Assembly: GCF_020982545.1 (NCBI RefSeq)
Contig: NZ_JAJKLK010000001.1
Location: 124,001 to 188,000, forward strand
DNA from: Streptomyces sp. MNU76
GTDB taxonomy: Bacteria; Actinomycetota; Actinomycetes; Streptomycetales; Streptomycetaceae
Direction: 5' to 3'
Length of the DNA: 64,000 nt
The stretch's first letter is position 1, and every line of letters starts with the position of its first letter. A program made the position numbers and the translations under genes. Positions 1-10,189 of the stretch are shown piece by piece. The notes under the pieces are model-generated. The model was not told where the DNA came from and made no database searches. It worked only from the letters and a program-made list of their open reading frames with translations.

Positions 1-62
1 CCGAACCCTTGATCGTTCAGTGCCTGGCGAACGGCGGCAGTGGCGGCGTCGAAGTCGATCAG
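1..62 (-). CDS. DUF302-like protein, N-terminal fragment cut by window edge
   Basis: Reading leftward from about position 62, the frame gives IDFDAATAAVRQALNDQGFG, which resembles the N-terminal helix of DUF302 proteins (pattern D-F-D-A-A..R..L..QGFG, normally followed by LTEID). The rest lies outside the window. No ATG, GTG or TTG precedes this segment in frame; the nearest candidate is CTG at 62, so the start is uncertain or the N-terminus is damaged. The gene diverges from the sulfur operon, and the operator at 71-86 sits directly in front of it, so it is probably under the same repressor. DUF302 genes often accompany sulfur stress genes. The function is not known. Confidence 0.45.
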   Translation of the reverse strand, partial: MIDFDAATAAVRQALNDQGF

Positions 63-70
63 GTTTCTTG

Positions 71-86
71 ATACCCCACCGGGTAT
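71..86. promoter_or_regulatory. CstR/CsoR-type operator, site A
   Basis: A perfect inverted repeat ATACCC-CACC-GGGTAT lies immediately upstream of the leftward DUF302-like fragment. It matches the TACCC(C)/(G)GGGTA half-sites of the other sites near this operon and of the site in front of the cstR-like gene. Confidence 0.65.
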
Positions 87-130
87 TCCCGCAGTGAGCG
101 CGTTGCCGGACCAGGGGGCCTCCACCTGAC

Positions 131-154
131 AGGAATACCCCCCCAGGTATTCCT
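131..154. promoter_or_regulatory. CstR/CsoR-type operator, site B
   Basis: A perfect 9-6-9 inverted repeat, AGGAATACC then GGTATTCCT, sits in the divergent promoter region about 60 bp before the persulfide dioxygenase start. It is the longest of the four related palindromes. Confidence 0.7.
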
Positions 155-172
155 GTTAGGGTAAGTGTCGAA

Positions 173-186
173 TACCCCCAGGGGTA
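173..186. promoter_or_regulatory. CstR/CsoR-type operator, site C
   Basis: The perfect repeat TACCCC-CA-GGGGTA lies 15 bp before the GGAGGAG ribosome binding site of the first operon gene. A repressor bound here would block transcription start or early elongation. Confidence 0.7.
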
Positions 187-215
187 CACCGTTTTCTTGT
201 GGAGGAGCCGCAGTC

Positions 216-1583
216 GTGTTCTTCGTAGACACCTTGGAGTTCGAGGGGCTGGGCAACCGCAGCTACCTGGTCGGCGGGCCCGCGGCTGCGGTGGCTGTCG
301 ATCCGCCGCGCGACATCGACCAGGTGATCGCCGTCGCCGCCCGGCGCGGGGTGCGCATCGCCTACGTGGCGGAGACCCACGTGCACAACGACTACGTCAC
401 CGGCGGCCTGGAGCTGGCCCGCGTCACCGGCGCCTCCTACCTGGTTCCGGCCGCGGCGCATGTGTCCTTCGCCCGCACCCCGGTCGCCGATGGCGACACC
501 GTGGACGTGGACGAGGGTCTGGTCCTGCGGGCGATCGCGACCCCCGGGCACACCCCGCACCACACCTCCTACGTCCTGGAGGAGGACGGGCGCGGTGTGG
601 CGGCGTTCACCGGCGGGTCGCTGCTGATCGGCACGGTGGGCCGCCCCGACCTGGTCGAGCCGCGGCTGACCGAGCAGCTGGCCCGGGCCCAGCACGCCTC
701 CGCCCACCGGCTGGCCGCCGAGCTGGACGACGAGGTGCCGGTGCTGCCCACCCACGGGTTCGGCAGCTTCTGCTCCTCCGCCCAGTCCGAGGGGGACGCG
801 AGCACGATCGGCCAGGAGCGCAAGACCAACGACGCGCTCACCCTGGACGTGGACACCTTCGTCACGCAGATGCTGGCCGGGCTGGAGGACGTGCCCGCCT
901 ACTACGCGCACATGGGCCCGGCCAACGCCGCCGGCCCCGCCCCCATCGACCTCACCCCGCCGCGGCGTGCGGAAGCAGGCGAGATCGCCTCCCGGCTGGC
1001 CGCGGGGGAGTGGGTGGTGGACCTGCGCAGCCGCATGGCCTTCGCCGAGGGACACGTGGCCGGATCGTTCAACTTCGAGGGCGAGGGCAAACTCGCCACC
1101 TACCTGGCCTGGCTGATCCCGTGGGGCAAGCCCGTCACCCTCCTCGCCGACACCCCCGCGCAGATCGCCGACGCACAGCGGGAGCTGGCCCGGGTGGGCA
1201 TCGACCGCCCGGCCGCCGCCGCCACCGGCGACCCAGCCACCTGGGTCCGCGCCGACGAACAGCTCGCCACCTTCCCGCGGGCCCGCTTCGCCGACCTCGC
1301 CCAGGTGCGCGAGCGTGGCGACGAGGTGGTGGTCCTGGATGTGCGCCGGGACTCGGAGCGCATGGGCGGCTACATCGACGGCTCGGTCCACATCCCGATC
1401 CACGAGCTGCACGGCCGCCTCGGCGAAGTACCGGACGGGACGGTGTGGGTGCACTGCGCGGGCGGGATGCGCGCGGCGATCGCCGCCTCCCTGCTCGACG
1501 CCGCCGGCCGCGATGTGGTCGCCGTCGACGACGGCTTCGACGCCGCGACGGATGCCGGGCTGTCCCTGACGTCCGACTGCTGA
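216..1583 (+). CDS. CstB-like persulfide dioxygenase-rhodanese fusion (MBL fold)
   Basis: A 455-residue cytosolic protein that probably oxidises glutathione-, CoA- or bacillithiol-like persulfides and passes sulfane sulfur to its rhodanese domain. The N-terminal MBL domain (about 1-240) has THVHNDY, with H55, H57 and D59, then PGHTPHH (H112) and THGFGSFC. A central rhodanese-like domain (about 260-350) shows no active cysteine. The C-terminal rhodanese (about 365-455) carries the loop HCAGGMRA. This three-part plan is that of staphylococcal CstB. GTG 216 is chosen because GGAGGAG lies 8 nt upstream. Two residues are unusual: Tyr60 replaces the last His of HxHxDH, and Gly134 stands where ETHE1-type enzymes have a metal-binding Asp (TGG, not TGD). 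It heads an operon with a second rhodanese and a TauE exporter. Confidence 0.85.
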   Translation: MFFVDTLEFEGLGNRSYLVGGPAAAVAVDPPRDIDQVIAVAARRGVRIAYVAETHVHNDYVTGGLELARVTGASYLVPAAAHVSFARTPVADGDTVDVDEGLVLRAIATPGHTPHHTSYVLEEDGRGVAAFTGGSLLIGTVGRPDLVEPRLTEQLARAQHASAHRLAAELDDEVPVLPTHGFGSFCSSAQSEGDASTIGQERKTNDALTLDVDTFVTQMLAGLEDVPAYYAHMGPANAAGPAPIDLTPPRRAEAGEIASRLAAGEWVVDLRSRMAFAEGHVAGSFNFEGEGKLATYLAWLIPWGKPVTLLADTPAQIADAQRELARVGIDRPAAAATGDPATWVRADEQLATFPRARFADLAQVRERGDEVVVLDVRRDSERMGGYIDGSVHIPIHELHGRLGEVPDGTVWVHCAGGMRAAIAASLLDAAGRDVVAVDDGFDAATDAGLSLTSDC

Positions 1584-1620
1584 TCTCAGCCGTTCCCCCT
1601 CGCAAGGAAGGAAGCGTGTG

Positions 1621-1986
1621 ATGTTCCTCTTTCGCCGAAACGGGCCCCGCGTCACGGTCGACGAGGCGCGCAGCCGTACCAGCGGCGACCGGCCCGACGC
1701 GGTCCTGCTGGACGTCCGTGAGAAGCCCGAGTGGACCGCGGGCCACGCCCCGGTCGCTGTCCACGTACCGCTGACGAGACTGGTCGCCGGCGCCACCCTG
1801 CCCGCCGAGGCGCAGGGCCGTCCGCTGGTGGTGATCTGCCGCAGTGGTCACCGCTCCCAGCAGGCCGCGAAGCTCCTCACCGGACGCGGAGCGCAGGCGG
1901 TGGACGTCGAGGGCGGCATGAACGCGTGGGCCGCCGCCGGGCACCCGGTCGTCGACGAACGCGGGAACAGCGGTCGGATAGCGTGA
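1621..1986 (+). CDS. Single-domain rhodanese sulfurtransferase
   Basis: A 121-residue single rhodanese domain. It carries LLDVREKPEW near the N-terminus, the active loop CRSGHRS with the catalytic cysteine, and the terminal GGMNAWAAAGHPV that closes most rhodaneses. It would accept or relay sulfane sulfur in the cytosol. ATG 1621 lies about 9 nt after AAGGAAG; GTG 1618 is an alternative. The stop overlaps the GTG of the next gene (GTGA), which indicates translational coupling in one operon with the CstB-like enzyme and the exporter. Confidence 0.9.
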   Translation: MFLFRRNGPRVTVDEARSRTSGDRPDAVLLDVREKPEWTAGHAPVAVHVPLTRLVAGATLPAEAQGRPLVVICRSGHRSQQAAKLLTGRGAQAVDVEGGMNAWAAAGHPVVDERGNSGRIA

Positions 1987-2726
1987 CCGTACTCGTTCTC
2001 GCCCTCATCGCCGGGGCCGTCACCGGTCTCGCCCTGGGAGCCCTCGGTGGCGGCGGCAGCGTCCTTGCCGTACCGGCACTGATCTACCTGCTCGGCTTCA
2101 CCGCGGCCGCCGCCACCACCGCCAGCCTGATCATCGTTACCGCCACCTCCGCCACCGCCCTGTACGCCCACACCCGCGAGGGGAACGTGGCATGGAAGAC
2201 AGGGGCGCTGTTCGCCGCGGCGGGCGTCGTCCCCGCCTTCCTCGCCGGCGCTGTCGCCGGACGCCTGCCCGAAGCAGTACTGACGGCGGCGTTCGCGGTC
2301 ATCGCCGCGCTGGCCGCCCTGCGCATGCTGCGGCCGTCCGCGTCAAAGCCGCCGGAGCGGATCCGTCCCGGCAAGGCGGTCGGCGCGGGTGCCGGACTCG
2401 GTTCCGTCACGGGCTTTCTCGGCGTCGGCGGCGGCTTCCTCGTCGTGCCTGCCCTGGTGAGCGTCCTGGGACTGGCCATGCGCCGGGCGGTGGGCACCAG
2501 CCTGCTCGTCATCACGGTGAACTCACTCGCCGCCCTCGCCGCTCGCACCGGCACCACCGGCGGGCTCCACTGGGAGATCATCGGCCCCTTCACCGGAGCC
2601 GCGATCCTCGGCGCCTGGGACGGCAAACGCCTCGCGGCGAAGATCCCCGGCACCACGCTGCAGAAGGTCTTCGCCGGCGTCCTGCTGGCAGTAGCGGCCT
2701 TCATGCTTGCTGACGTGATTGTCTGA
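1983..2726 (+). CDS. TauE/SafE family sulfite or sulfur-compound exporter
   Basis: A 247-residue membrane protein with about seven or eight hydrophobic segments and the two-fold TauE/SafE repeat. Each half begins with a glycine-rich motif, LGALGGGGSVLAVPAL near residue 17 and GFLGVGGGFLVVPAL near residue 140. TauE relatives in cst operons are thought to export sulfite or thiosulfate produced by persulfide oxidation. The GTG start overlaps the rhodanese stop, so the two are coupled. The substrate is inferred from context only. Confidence 0.88.
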   Translation: MTVLVLALIAGAVTGLALGALGGGGSVLAVPALIYLLGFTAAAATTASLIIVTATSATALYAHTREGNVAWKTGALFAAAGVVPAFLAGAVAGRLPEAVLTAAFAVIAALAALRMLRPSASKPPERIRPGKAVGAGAGLGSVTGFLGVGGGFLVVPALVSVLGLAMRRAVGTSLLVITVNSLAALAARTGTTGGLHWEIIGPFTGAAILGAWDGKRLAAKIPGTTLQKVFAGVLLAVAAFMLADVIV

Positions 2727-2865
2727 ACACGAGGGCCGCCAACGGCTCGGGCCAGGACCAGGAGAGCCTCTCCAGCCAGCCGCGCATCCCAGGACAGGAC
2801 TGCCTTCAGTCCGGCTCCCGCCAGATCAGCTCCAGCACACCCCGACACACAAGGATGACTCTGCC

Positions 2866-3441
2866 ATGACCACCCCCACGGCCCTCGCCACCGACGAGGC
2901 GCGCACCCGCCTGCACGAACTGACCATCATCGACGTGCGCACCCCGGGCGAATACGCCGGCGGCCATCTCCCCGGCGCGCTCAACATCCCCCTCGACCAG
3001 ATCCGGCGCGCGCTGCCCGACATCCGTCACGCCACCGACCGCGGCGACGTCCTGGTCGTCTGCGCCTCGGGCGCCCGCTCCGAGAACGCCTGCAAGATCC
3101 TCGCGGAGAACGGCATCACCGCCGTCACCCTGTCGGGAGGCACCGGCGCCTGGGCGGCCGACGGCCACGAGCTCCACCGCCCCCAGGGCGCATCCCGTGC
3201 CACCTGGGGAATGGAGCGGCAGGTAAGGCTCACCGCAGGAGTGATCGTGCTGCTCGGCCTGCTGCTCGGGCTTGTCGTCCACCCCGCCTTCCAGCTCATC
3301 TCCGCCGGCATCGCGGGCGGTCTGGTCTTCTCCGCCCTGACCGACACCTGCGGCATGGCCGCCATGCTCGCCAAGCTCCCCCACAACCGCCCTCGCGCCG
3401 CCGACCTCGACAACACGCTGGCCGCACTGCGCAACCGCTGA
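2866..3441 (+). CDS. Rhodanese with C-terminal DUF2892 membrane segment
   Basis: A 191-residue protein. The N-terminal rhodanese (about 10-105) has IIDVRTPGEY and the active loop CASGARS, ending with GGTGAWAADG. The C-terminal half (about 120-180) is a DUF2892-type pair of hydrophobic helices, as in E. coli YgaP, which places the sulfurtransferase at the inner membrane face. ATG 2866 follows AAGGA at a 10-nt gap. A 139-bp gap separates it from the TauE gene. It is the last gene of the rightward sulfur operon and is followed at once by a strong terminator. Confidence 0.88.
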   Translation: MTTPTALATDEARTRLHELTIIDVRTPGEYAGGHLPGALNIPLDQIRRALPDIRHATDRGDVLVVCASGARSENACKILAENGITAVTLSGGTGAWAADGHELHRPQGASRATWGMERQVRLTAGVIVLLGLLLGLVVHPAFQLISAGIAGGLVFSALTDTCGMAAMLAKLPHNRPRAADLDNTLAALRNR

Positions 3442-3450
3442 ACATCACCA

Positions 3451-3488
3451 CGAAGGGGAGGGACCCGGAGCCGGGTCCCTCCCCTTCG
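3451..3488. terminator. Strong hairpin terminator between sulfur operon and cstR
   Basis: An 18-bp perfect inverted repeat (CGAAGGGGAGGGACCCGG with its complement) closes on a 2-nt spacer just after the last rhodanese gene. The cstR-like gene converges from the right, so it probably serves both directions. Confidence 0.85.
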
Positions 3489-3553
3489 CATGCCCGGCCA
3501 TGTGGTCACCCGCCCCGAACCGGGCGGGTGATCCGGCACCGCGGCACCACAGC

Positions 3554-5526
<1,973 letters not shown>

Positions 5527-5785
5527 CTGGATCTGGTACCGATGTGACCCCACCCGGTGGTACGGCGCTCTCGACGAGGTCAAGGTCATTTCCGAGGCGC
5601 TGCGAGACCTGGCCGAGTAGCGATGTGACCTCGGTCCCATCCTTGGGCGGCCCGGCGGAATGAGCGCGTTGGCGCGACCGCCCCGCCGGTAGGGTGGCCC
5701 GGTTGTCATACGTAGCCGAGGTGTCCGCGTCGCTGCGCGAGCCACCCGGGCTGCCCGCCGAGCCGCTCGACCCCCACCGGAGACC

Positions 5786-7582
5786 GTGACTACCACCGCC
5801 ACCTCCTCCTCGAACCACCACCTCTCGCCCGCCTTCCCCGGCCGTGCCCCCTGGGGTACCGCCAGCAAGCTGCGTGCCTGGCAGCAGGGGGCGATGGAGA
5901 AGTACATCCAGGAGCAGCCGCGGGACTTCCTCGCGGTCGCGACCCCGGGCGCCGGTAAGACGACCTTCGCGCTGACGCTCGCGTCCTGGCTGCTGCACCA
6001 CCACGTCGTCCAGCAGGTGACGGTCGTGGCCCCCACCGAGCACCTGAAGAAGCAGTGGGCCGAGGCAGCGGCGCGGATAGGGATCAAGCTCGACCCCGAG
6101 TACAGCGCGGGGCCGCTCAGCAAGGAGTACGACGGGGTCGCGGTCACCTACGCGGGTGTGGGCGTACGGCCCATGCTGCACCGCAACCGCAGCGAGCAGC
6201 GCAAGACCCTGGTGATCCTCGACGAGATCCACCACGCCGGTGACAGCAAGTCCTGGGGCGAGGCCTGCCTGGAGGCGTTCGAGCCGGCCACCCGCCGGCT
6301 CGCGCTCACCGGTACGCCCTTCCGGTCCGACACCAACCCCATCCCCTTCGTCACGTACGAGGAGGGGACGGACGGCATCCGGCGCTCCTCCGCCGACTAC
6401 ACCTACGGCTACGGCAACGCCCTCGCCGACAACGTCGTGCGGCCCGTCATCTTCCTCTCCTACAGCGGCAACATGCGCTGGCGCACCAAGGCGGGCGACG
6501 AGATCGCCGCGCGCCTCGGCGAACCCATGACCAAGGACGCGGTCAGCCAGGCCTGGCGTACGGCGCTCGATCCGCGCGGCGAGTGGATGCCGAGCGTGCT
6601 GCGCGCCGCCGACCAGCGGCTCACCGAGGTCAGGAAGGCCATCCCGGACGCCGGCGCCCTCGTCATCGCCACCGACCAGGACTCCGCCCGCGCCTACGCC
6701 AAGCTGATCCGGGAGATCACGGGGACGAGCGCGACGGTCGTCCTGTCCGACGATTCCGGTGCCTCGGACCGTATCGACGAGTTCAGTCGCAACACCGACC
6801 GGTGGATGGTCGCCGTGCGCATGGTGTCCGAGGGCGTCGACGTGCCCCGGCTGGCCGTCGGGGTCTACGCCACCACCATCTCCACCCCGCTGTTCTTCGC
6901 CCAGGCCGTGGGCCGGTTCGTACGGTCCCGGCGGCGCGGCGAGACCGCGTCCGTGTTCCTGCCGACCGTGCCCGACCTGCTCACCTTCGCCAACGAGATG
7001 GAGGTCGAGCGGGACCACGCCCTCGACAAGCCGAAGAAGGGGGGCGAGGAGGACCCGTACGCCGAGGAGGACAAGCTCCTCGCGGAGGCGGAGAAGCAGC
7101 AGGACGAGGACACCGGCGAGCAGGACATGCTGCCCTTCGAGGCGCTGGAATCCGACGCCGTGTTCGACCGGGTCATGTACAACGGGGCCGAGTTCGGTAT
7201 GCAGGCCCACCCGGGGAGCGAGGAGGAGCAGGACTACCTCGGGATCCCGGGGCTCCTCGAACCCGACCAGGTGCAGCTGCTGCTCCAGAAGCGGCAGGCG
7301 CGGCAGATCGCGCACAGCCGCAAGAAGCCGGACGCCGAGGCCGACCTGGTGGAGCTGCCGGCCGACCGGCGGCCCGTGGTCACCCACAAGGAACTCCTCG
7401 AACTGCGGAAACAGCTCAACGGCATGGTCGGCGCGTACTCCCACCAGAGCGGCAAGCCGCACGGGGTCATCCACACCGAGGTACGGCGGGTGTGCGGCGG
7501 ACCGCCGAGCGCCGAGGCCACGGCGGGGCAGCTGCGCCAGCGGATCGCCAAGGTGCAGGAGTGGGCGACCCGGATGAAGTGA
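5786..7582 (+). CDS. Superfamily 2 DEAD/DEAH-type helicase
   Basis: A 598-residue ATP-dependent nucleic acid helicase. Motif I is ATPGAGKTTFA (near residue 52), motif II DEIHHAGD, motif III LTGTPFRSD. The second RecA domain has VSEGVDVPRLAVG (motif V) and QAVGRFVRSR (motif VI). An acidic, glutamate-rich segment (about 405-450) and a basic C-terminal tail follow. GTG 5786 lies 3 nt after CCGGAGA. It resembles the radical DNA-damage or restriction-type SF2 proteins common in actinomycetes, but nothing nearby shows its substrate. It stands alone, with 260 and 410 bp non-coding on either side. Confidence 0.9.
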   Translation: MTTTATSSSNHHLSPAFPGRAPWGTASKLRAWQQGAMEKYIQEQPRDFLAVATPGAGKTTFALTLASWLLHHHVVQQVTVVAPTEHLKKQWAEAAARIGIKLDPEYSAGPLSKEYDGVAVTYAGVGVRPMLHRNRSEQRKTLVILDEIHHAGDSKSWGEACLEAFEPATRRLALTGTPFRSDTNPIPFVTYEEGTDGIRRSSADYTYGYGNALADNVVRPVIFLSYSGNMRWRTKAGDEIAARLGEPMTKDAVSQAWRTALDPRGEWMPSVLRAADQRLTEVRKAIPDAGALVIATDQDSARAYAKLIREITGTSATVVLSDDSGASDRIDEFSRNTDRWMVAVRMVSEGVDVPRLAVGVYATTISTPLFFAQAVGRFVRSRRRGETASVFLPTVPDLLTFANEMEVERDHALDKPKKGGEEDPYAEEDKLLAEAEKQQDEDTGEQDMLPFEALESDAVFDRVMYNGAEFGMQAHPGSEEEQDYLGIPGLLEPDQVQLLLQKRQARQIAHSRKKPDAEADLVELPADRRPVVTHKELLELRKQLNGMVGAYSHQSGKPHGVIHTEVRRVCGGPPSAEATAGQLRQRIAKVQEWATRMK

Positions 7583-7730
7583 CGCGGCGAGCGCGCTCCG
7601 GGGGAGGAGTCGGGAGGGTGCCGCCCGGGCGCGCACCGAGTGGGCGCCCCGGCTTGCGCACTGAGCGGCGCTCCCGGGGGGCGTGCGCCTGTCCTGCGGG
7701 GTGTGTGACGTGCTTCGTGCGCCCGTACAT

Positions 7731-7771
7731 TTCGCGACAAAGCGAAGTAGTCCGTACCGGTCACTGACCGG
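7731..7771. promoter_or_regulatory. Palindromes in the 410-bp gap before the IclR gene
   Basis: The non-coding stretch 7583-7992 holds two inverted repeats: TTCGC-N6-GCGAA (7731-7746) and a perfect 7-1-7 palindrome CCGGTCA-C-TGACCGG (7757-7771). They are candidate operators for the IclR-family regulator that follows. Nothing else coding is seen in this gap. Confidence 0.45.
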
Positions 7772-7992
7772 ATTCTGGACGGAGTCTTCCGCTCAGCGAA
7801 CCGGCTCGTCTACTGTCCCGCTACGCACACGCCCCGTGGCAGCGCCGCCGCGGAGCGCAGCCGTGAAGCGACTCCGCCCGGATCATCCGGGTTCAGCCGA
7901 TCGGCGGCCTCTGTAGCGCGTCGCCGAACGGGACCGGTGACGCATCAGCCGTGACAGGGGTCGCCGCCCTCACCCAAGAAGGAGTGGGCGTC

Positions 7993-8630
7993 GTGACCGC
8001 GGAGACCTCTCAGACGCTTGATCGGGGACTGCGCGTCCTCAAGCTGCTCGCCGACACCGACCACGGGCTGACCGTCACCGAACTGTCCAACAAGCTCGGG
8101 GTCAACCGGACCGTCGTCTACCGCCTGCTCGCCACCCTGGAGCAGCACTCCCTCGTCCGCCGTGACCTGGGCGGACGTGCCCGGGTGGGGCTGGGGGTGC
8201 TGCGGCTCGGGCGGCAGGTGCACCCGTTGGTGCGGGAGGCCGCGCTGCCCGCGCTGCGGTCGCTGGCCGAGGACATAGGGGCGACCGCCCACCTCACACT
8301 CGTCGACGGCACCGAGGCGCTGGCCGTCGCCGTCGTCGAGCCGACGTGGACGGACTACCACGTGGCGTACCGGGCCGGCCCGGCACTCGCTGGACCGGGG
8401 GCCGCGGGGCGGGCCATCCTGTCGGGGCGGCAGCAGCCGGGGACTGGCCGGGGTACGCGCTCACGCACGGCGAGCTGGAGGCCGGGGCGAGCGGGGCCGC
8501 CGCCCCGCTGCTCGGGGTGACGGGCGTCGAGGGCAGCGTGGGCGTGGTGATGCTGGCCGACGCGGTGCCGGAGCGGGTCGGCCCGCGGGTGATGGACGCG
8601 GCCCGGGAAGTGGCCGACGCGCTTCGGTGA
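7993..8630 (+). pseudogene. IclR-family regulator with several frame changes
   Basis: A winged-helix regulator of about 212 residues. GTG 7993 has AAGAAGGAG 8 nt upstream. The N-terminal HTH is intact (TVTELSNKLGVNRTVVYRLLATLEQ). In the effector domain the expected RHSLDRG is read only in the +1 frame between 8381 and 8401, the original frame resumes with GAAGRAILSGRQQP, then a base is missing in the GGGG run at 8439-8442 and the protein continues as GDWPGYALTHGELEAG in another frame to the stop at 8630. Three small indels near G/C runs point to sequence error or decay. The ligand is unknown. Confidence 0.78.
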
Positions 8631-8690
8631 CGTGACGCCCTTTCGGTGACTGGCACGTCCTCCGGTGACGCGCACGCCCTTCGGCGGTCC

Positions 8691-9521
8691 CTAGGGCAGT
8701 CGGTTCAGCCAGTTCAGCACGTGTGCGGTGAAGGTGTCCGGCTGCTCCATGTTCACGTAGTGTCCGGCGCCCTCGACGGTGACGGCGTGGCCCTTCGCGG
8801 CGACCGTGGTGACCAGGCGTTCGGCCATGGCGATGAGGTCGGGAGCGTCCAGGGCGCCGTTGACGGCGAGGGTGGGGACCGTGATCGTGGCGGCGCGGGC
8901 CCAGGTGTCCGTGACCGGCACGTGCCAGTCCCGCTCGCCGACGGTGTGCTTGAGGGCGGTGGCGCGGCTCATCTCCCGTACTCGCCGGACGATGTCGGGG
9001 TCCACGTCGTCGACCTCGCGGTGTGGACCGGCGACCGCCTCGGCGACCACTTCGAGCCAGCCCTCCAGGTCGCCTGACATCAGCGTGCCGTAGTACCGGG
9101 CGACGCTGTCCTTGGTCCAGGGATCGGTGTACTCGGGCTCGCTGGTGCCCACGCCGCTGACGACGAGGGCGCGTACCAGGTCGGGATGTTCCAGTGCCGT
9201 GTCGACCGCCGTGCCGCCGCCCATCGACATGCCGACCAGGATCGCCGGGCCCGTGTCCAGGTGGCGCAGCAGCGCGGCGAGGTCGTCGGCGAAGCGGAAC
9301 GGCTTGCTCGCGTTGGCGGAGGCGCCGTGCCCTCGCGCGTCCGGGGCGACGACCCGGTGACCGGCCGCCGTCAGCGCGGGTACCAGGTCCCGCCACATGG
9401 TGTGGTCCGTGAAGCCGCCGTGCAGCAGGACGAGCGGGGTGCCGGAGCCGGTGTCCAGGTAGGCGAGGGGACCGTCGTCGGACGGGAACGTGTGCGGGCG
9501 GACCTGCGAGGCATCAGTCAT
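8691..9521 (-). CDS. Alpha/beta-fold hydrolase
   Basis: A 276-residue alpha/beta hydrolase. It has the oxyanion HGGFTDHTMW, nucleophile elbow GMSMGGG, probable acid in NGALDAPD and the catalytic His in GAGHYVNMEQP. Family members hydrolyse esters, lactones or peroxy acids; the substrate is not evident. ATG 9521 is taken as the start because the protein then opens directly with the beta-strand YLDTGSGTPLVLLHGG. It is divergent from a MarR gene, and its start codon lies inside the first MarR-type palindrome, so MarR probably represses it. Confidence 0.88.
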   Translation of the reverse strand: MTDASQVRPHTFPSDDGPLAYLDTGSGTPLVLLHGGFTDHTMWRDLVPALTAAGHRVVAPDARGHGASANASKPFRFADDLAALLRHLDTGPAILVGMSMGGGTAVDTALEHPDLVRALVVSGVGTSEPEYTDPWTKDSVARYYGTLMSGDLEGWLEVVAEAVAGPHREVDDVDPDIVRRVREMSRATALKHTVGERDWHVPVTDTWARAATITVPTLAVNGALDAPDLIAMAERLVTTVAAKGHAVTVEGAGHYVNMEQPDTFTAHVLNWLNRLP

Positions 9522-9569
9522 GACAACCAAGGTGTCATGTTGGCGAGAGGATGACAACCCAGTTGTCAT
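9520..9569. promoter_or_regulatory. Twin MarR-type operators
   Basis: Two 19-bp palindromes, ATGACAAC-CAA-GGTGTCAT (9520-9538, one mismatch) and ATGACAAC-CCA-GTTGTCAT (9551-9569, perfect), have centres 31 bp apart, about three DNA turns. They fill the space between the divergent hydrolase and MarR genes. Confidence 0.85.
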
Positions 9570-9588
9570 TCTGCGGAGTGGTGGGGGC

Positions 9589-10083
9589 GTGGAAGACAAT
9601 GAGCCCGTGACAGGGACCAATGAGCCGCTGCCGCCCGACGCGCTCGCCGGGCGGCTGTCCGAGGTGTTCGCCGTCCTGGGGCCCCTCTACCGGAGGACGA
9701 CCCGCGCGCTGGAGCTGAAGGAACGGAAGGAGGGGTTCCCCGTCGGCGTACGCGCGGTCCTGGAGCTGTTGCGCATGGCCGAGCGGCCGATGACCGTGCC
9801 GCAGATGGGGCGCACACTGGCGCTGAGCAGGCAGTTCGTGCAGCGGATGGTCAACGAGGCGGCCGGGCGGGAACTCGTCGAGGCCATCCCCAACCCGGCC
9901 CACCAGCGCTCCTCCCTGATCCGGCTGACCGACACCGGCCGTACGGCCATCGACGCGCTGGTCGCCCGGGAGAGCGCGCTGCTGAAACAGGCCGGAGGCG
10001 ATCTGACGGCGGCCGACGTCGACTCCTGCGTACGGGTGCTGACGCAGCTCCTCGAACTCTTCGAGGACGTGGACGTCAACTGA
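9589..10083 (+). CDS. MarR-family transcriptional regulator
   Basis: A 164-residue winged-helix regulator. The core RAVLELLRMAERPMTVPQMGRTLALSRQFVQRMVN is the helix-turn-helix region, followed by the wing (QRSSLIRLTDTGR) and a C-terminal dimer helix. GTG 9589 has GGAG about 10 nt upstream; GTG 9607 is an alternative. It most likely binds the two palindromes at 9520-9569 and controls itself and the divergent hydrolase, released by a small hydrophobic ligand that is probably a hydrolase substrate. Confidence 0.9.
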   Translation: MEDNEPVTGTNEPLPPDALAGRLSEVFAVLGPLYRRTTRALELKERKEGFPVGVRAVLELLRMAERPMTVPQMGRTLALSRQFVQRMVNEAAGRELVEAIPNPAHQRSSLIRLTDTGRTAIDALVARESALLKQAGGDLTAADVDSCVRVLTQLLELFEDVDVN

Positions 10084-10189
10084 TGGCTGGGCTCGCCCAC
10101 TCGCCCGGAACCACGTTGGCCGCCCGTCGCGGGCCCGAGGGGGACCACCGCCCCCTGGCCGGAAGTACCCCTCGCGTTAGATTGGCTCC

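Noticed and set aside
156..1796. Long open frames on the minus strand opposite the sulfur operon and most other genes
   Set aside because: GC-rich codon bias opens the complementary frames; these lack family motifs, and the plus-strand genes account for the sequence.
5527..5785. Possible coding remnant ending EVKVISEALRDLAE and a repeated CGATGTGACC
   Set aside because: No start codon or ribosome site, only about 20 sensible residues, and no recognised family; left as plain intergenic.
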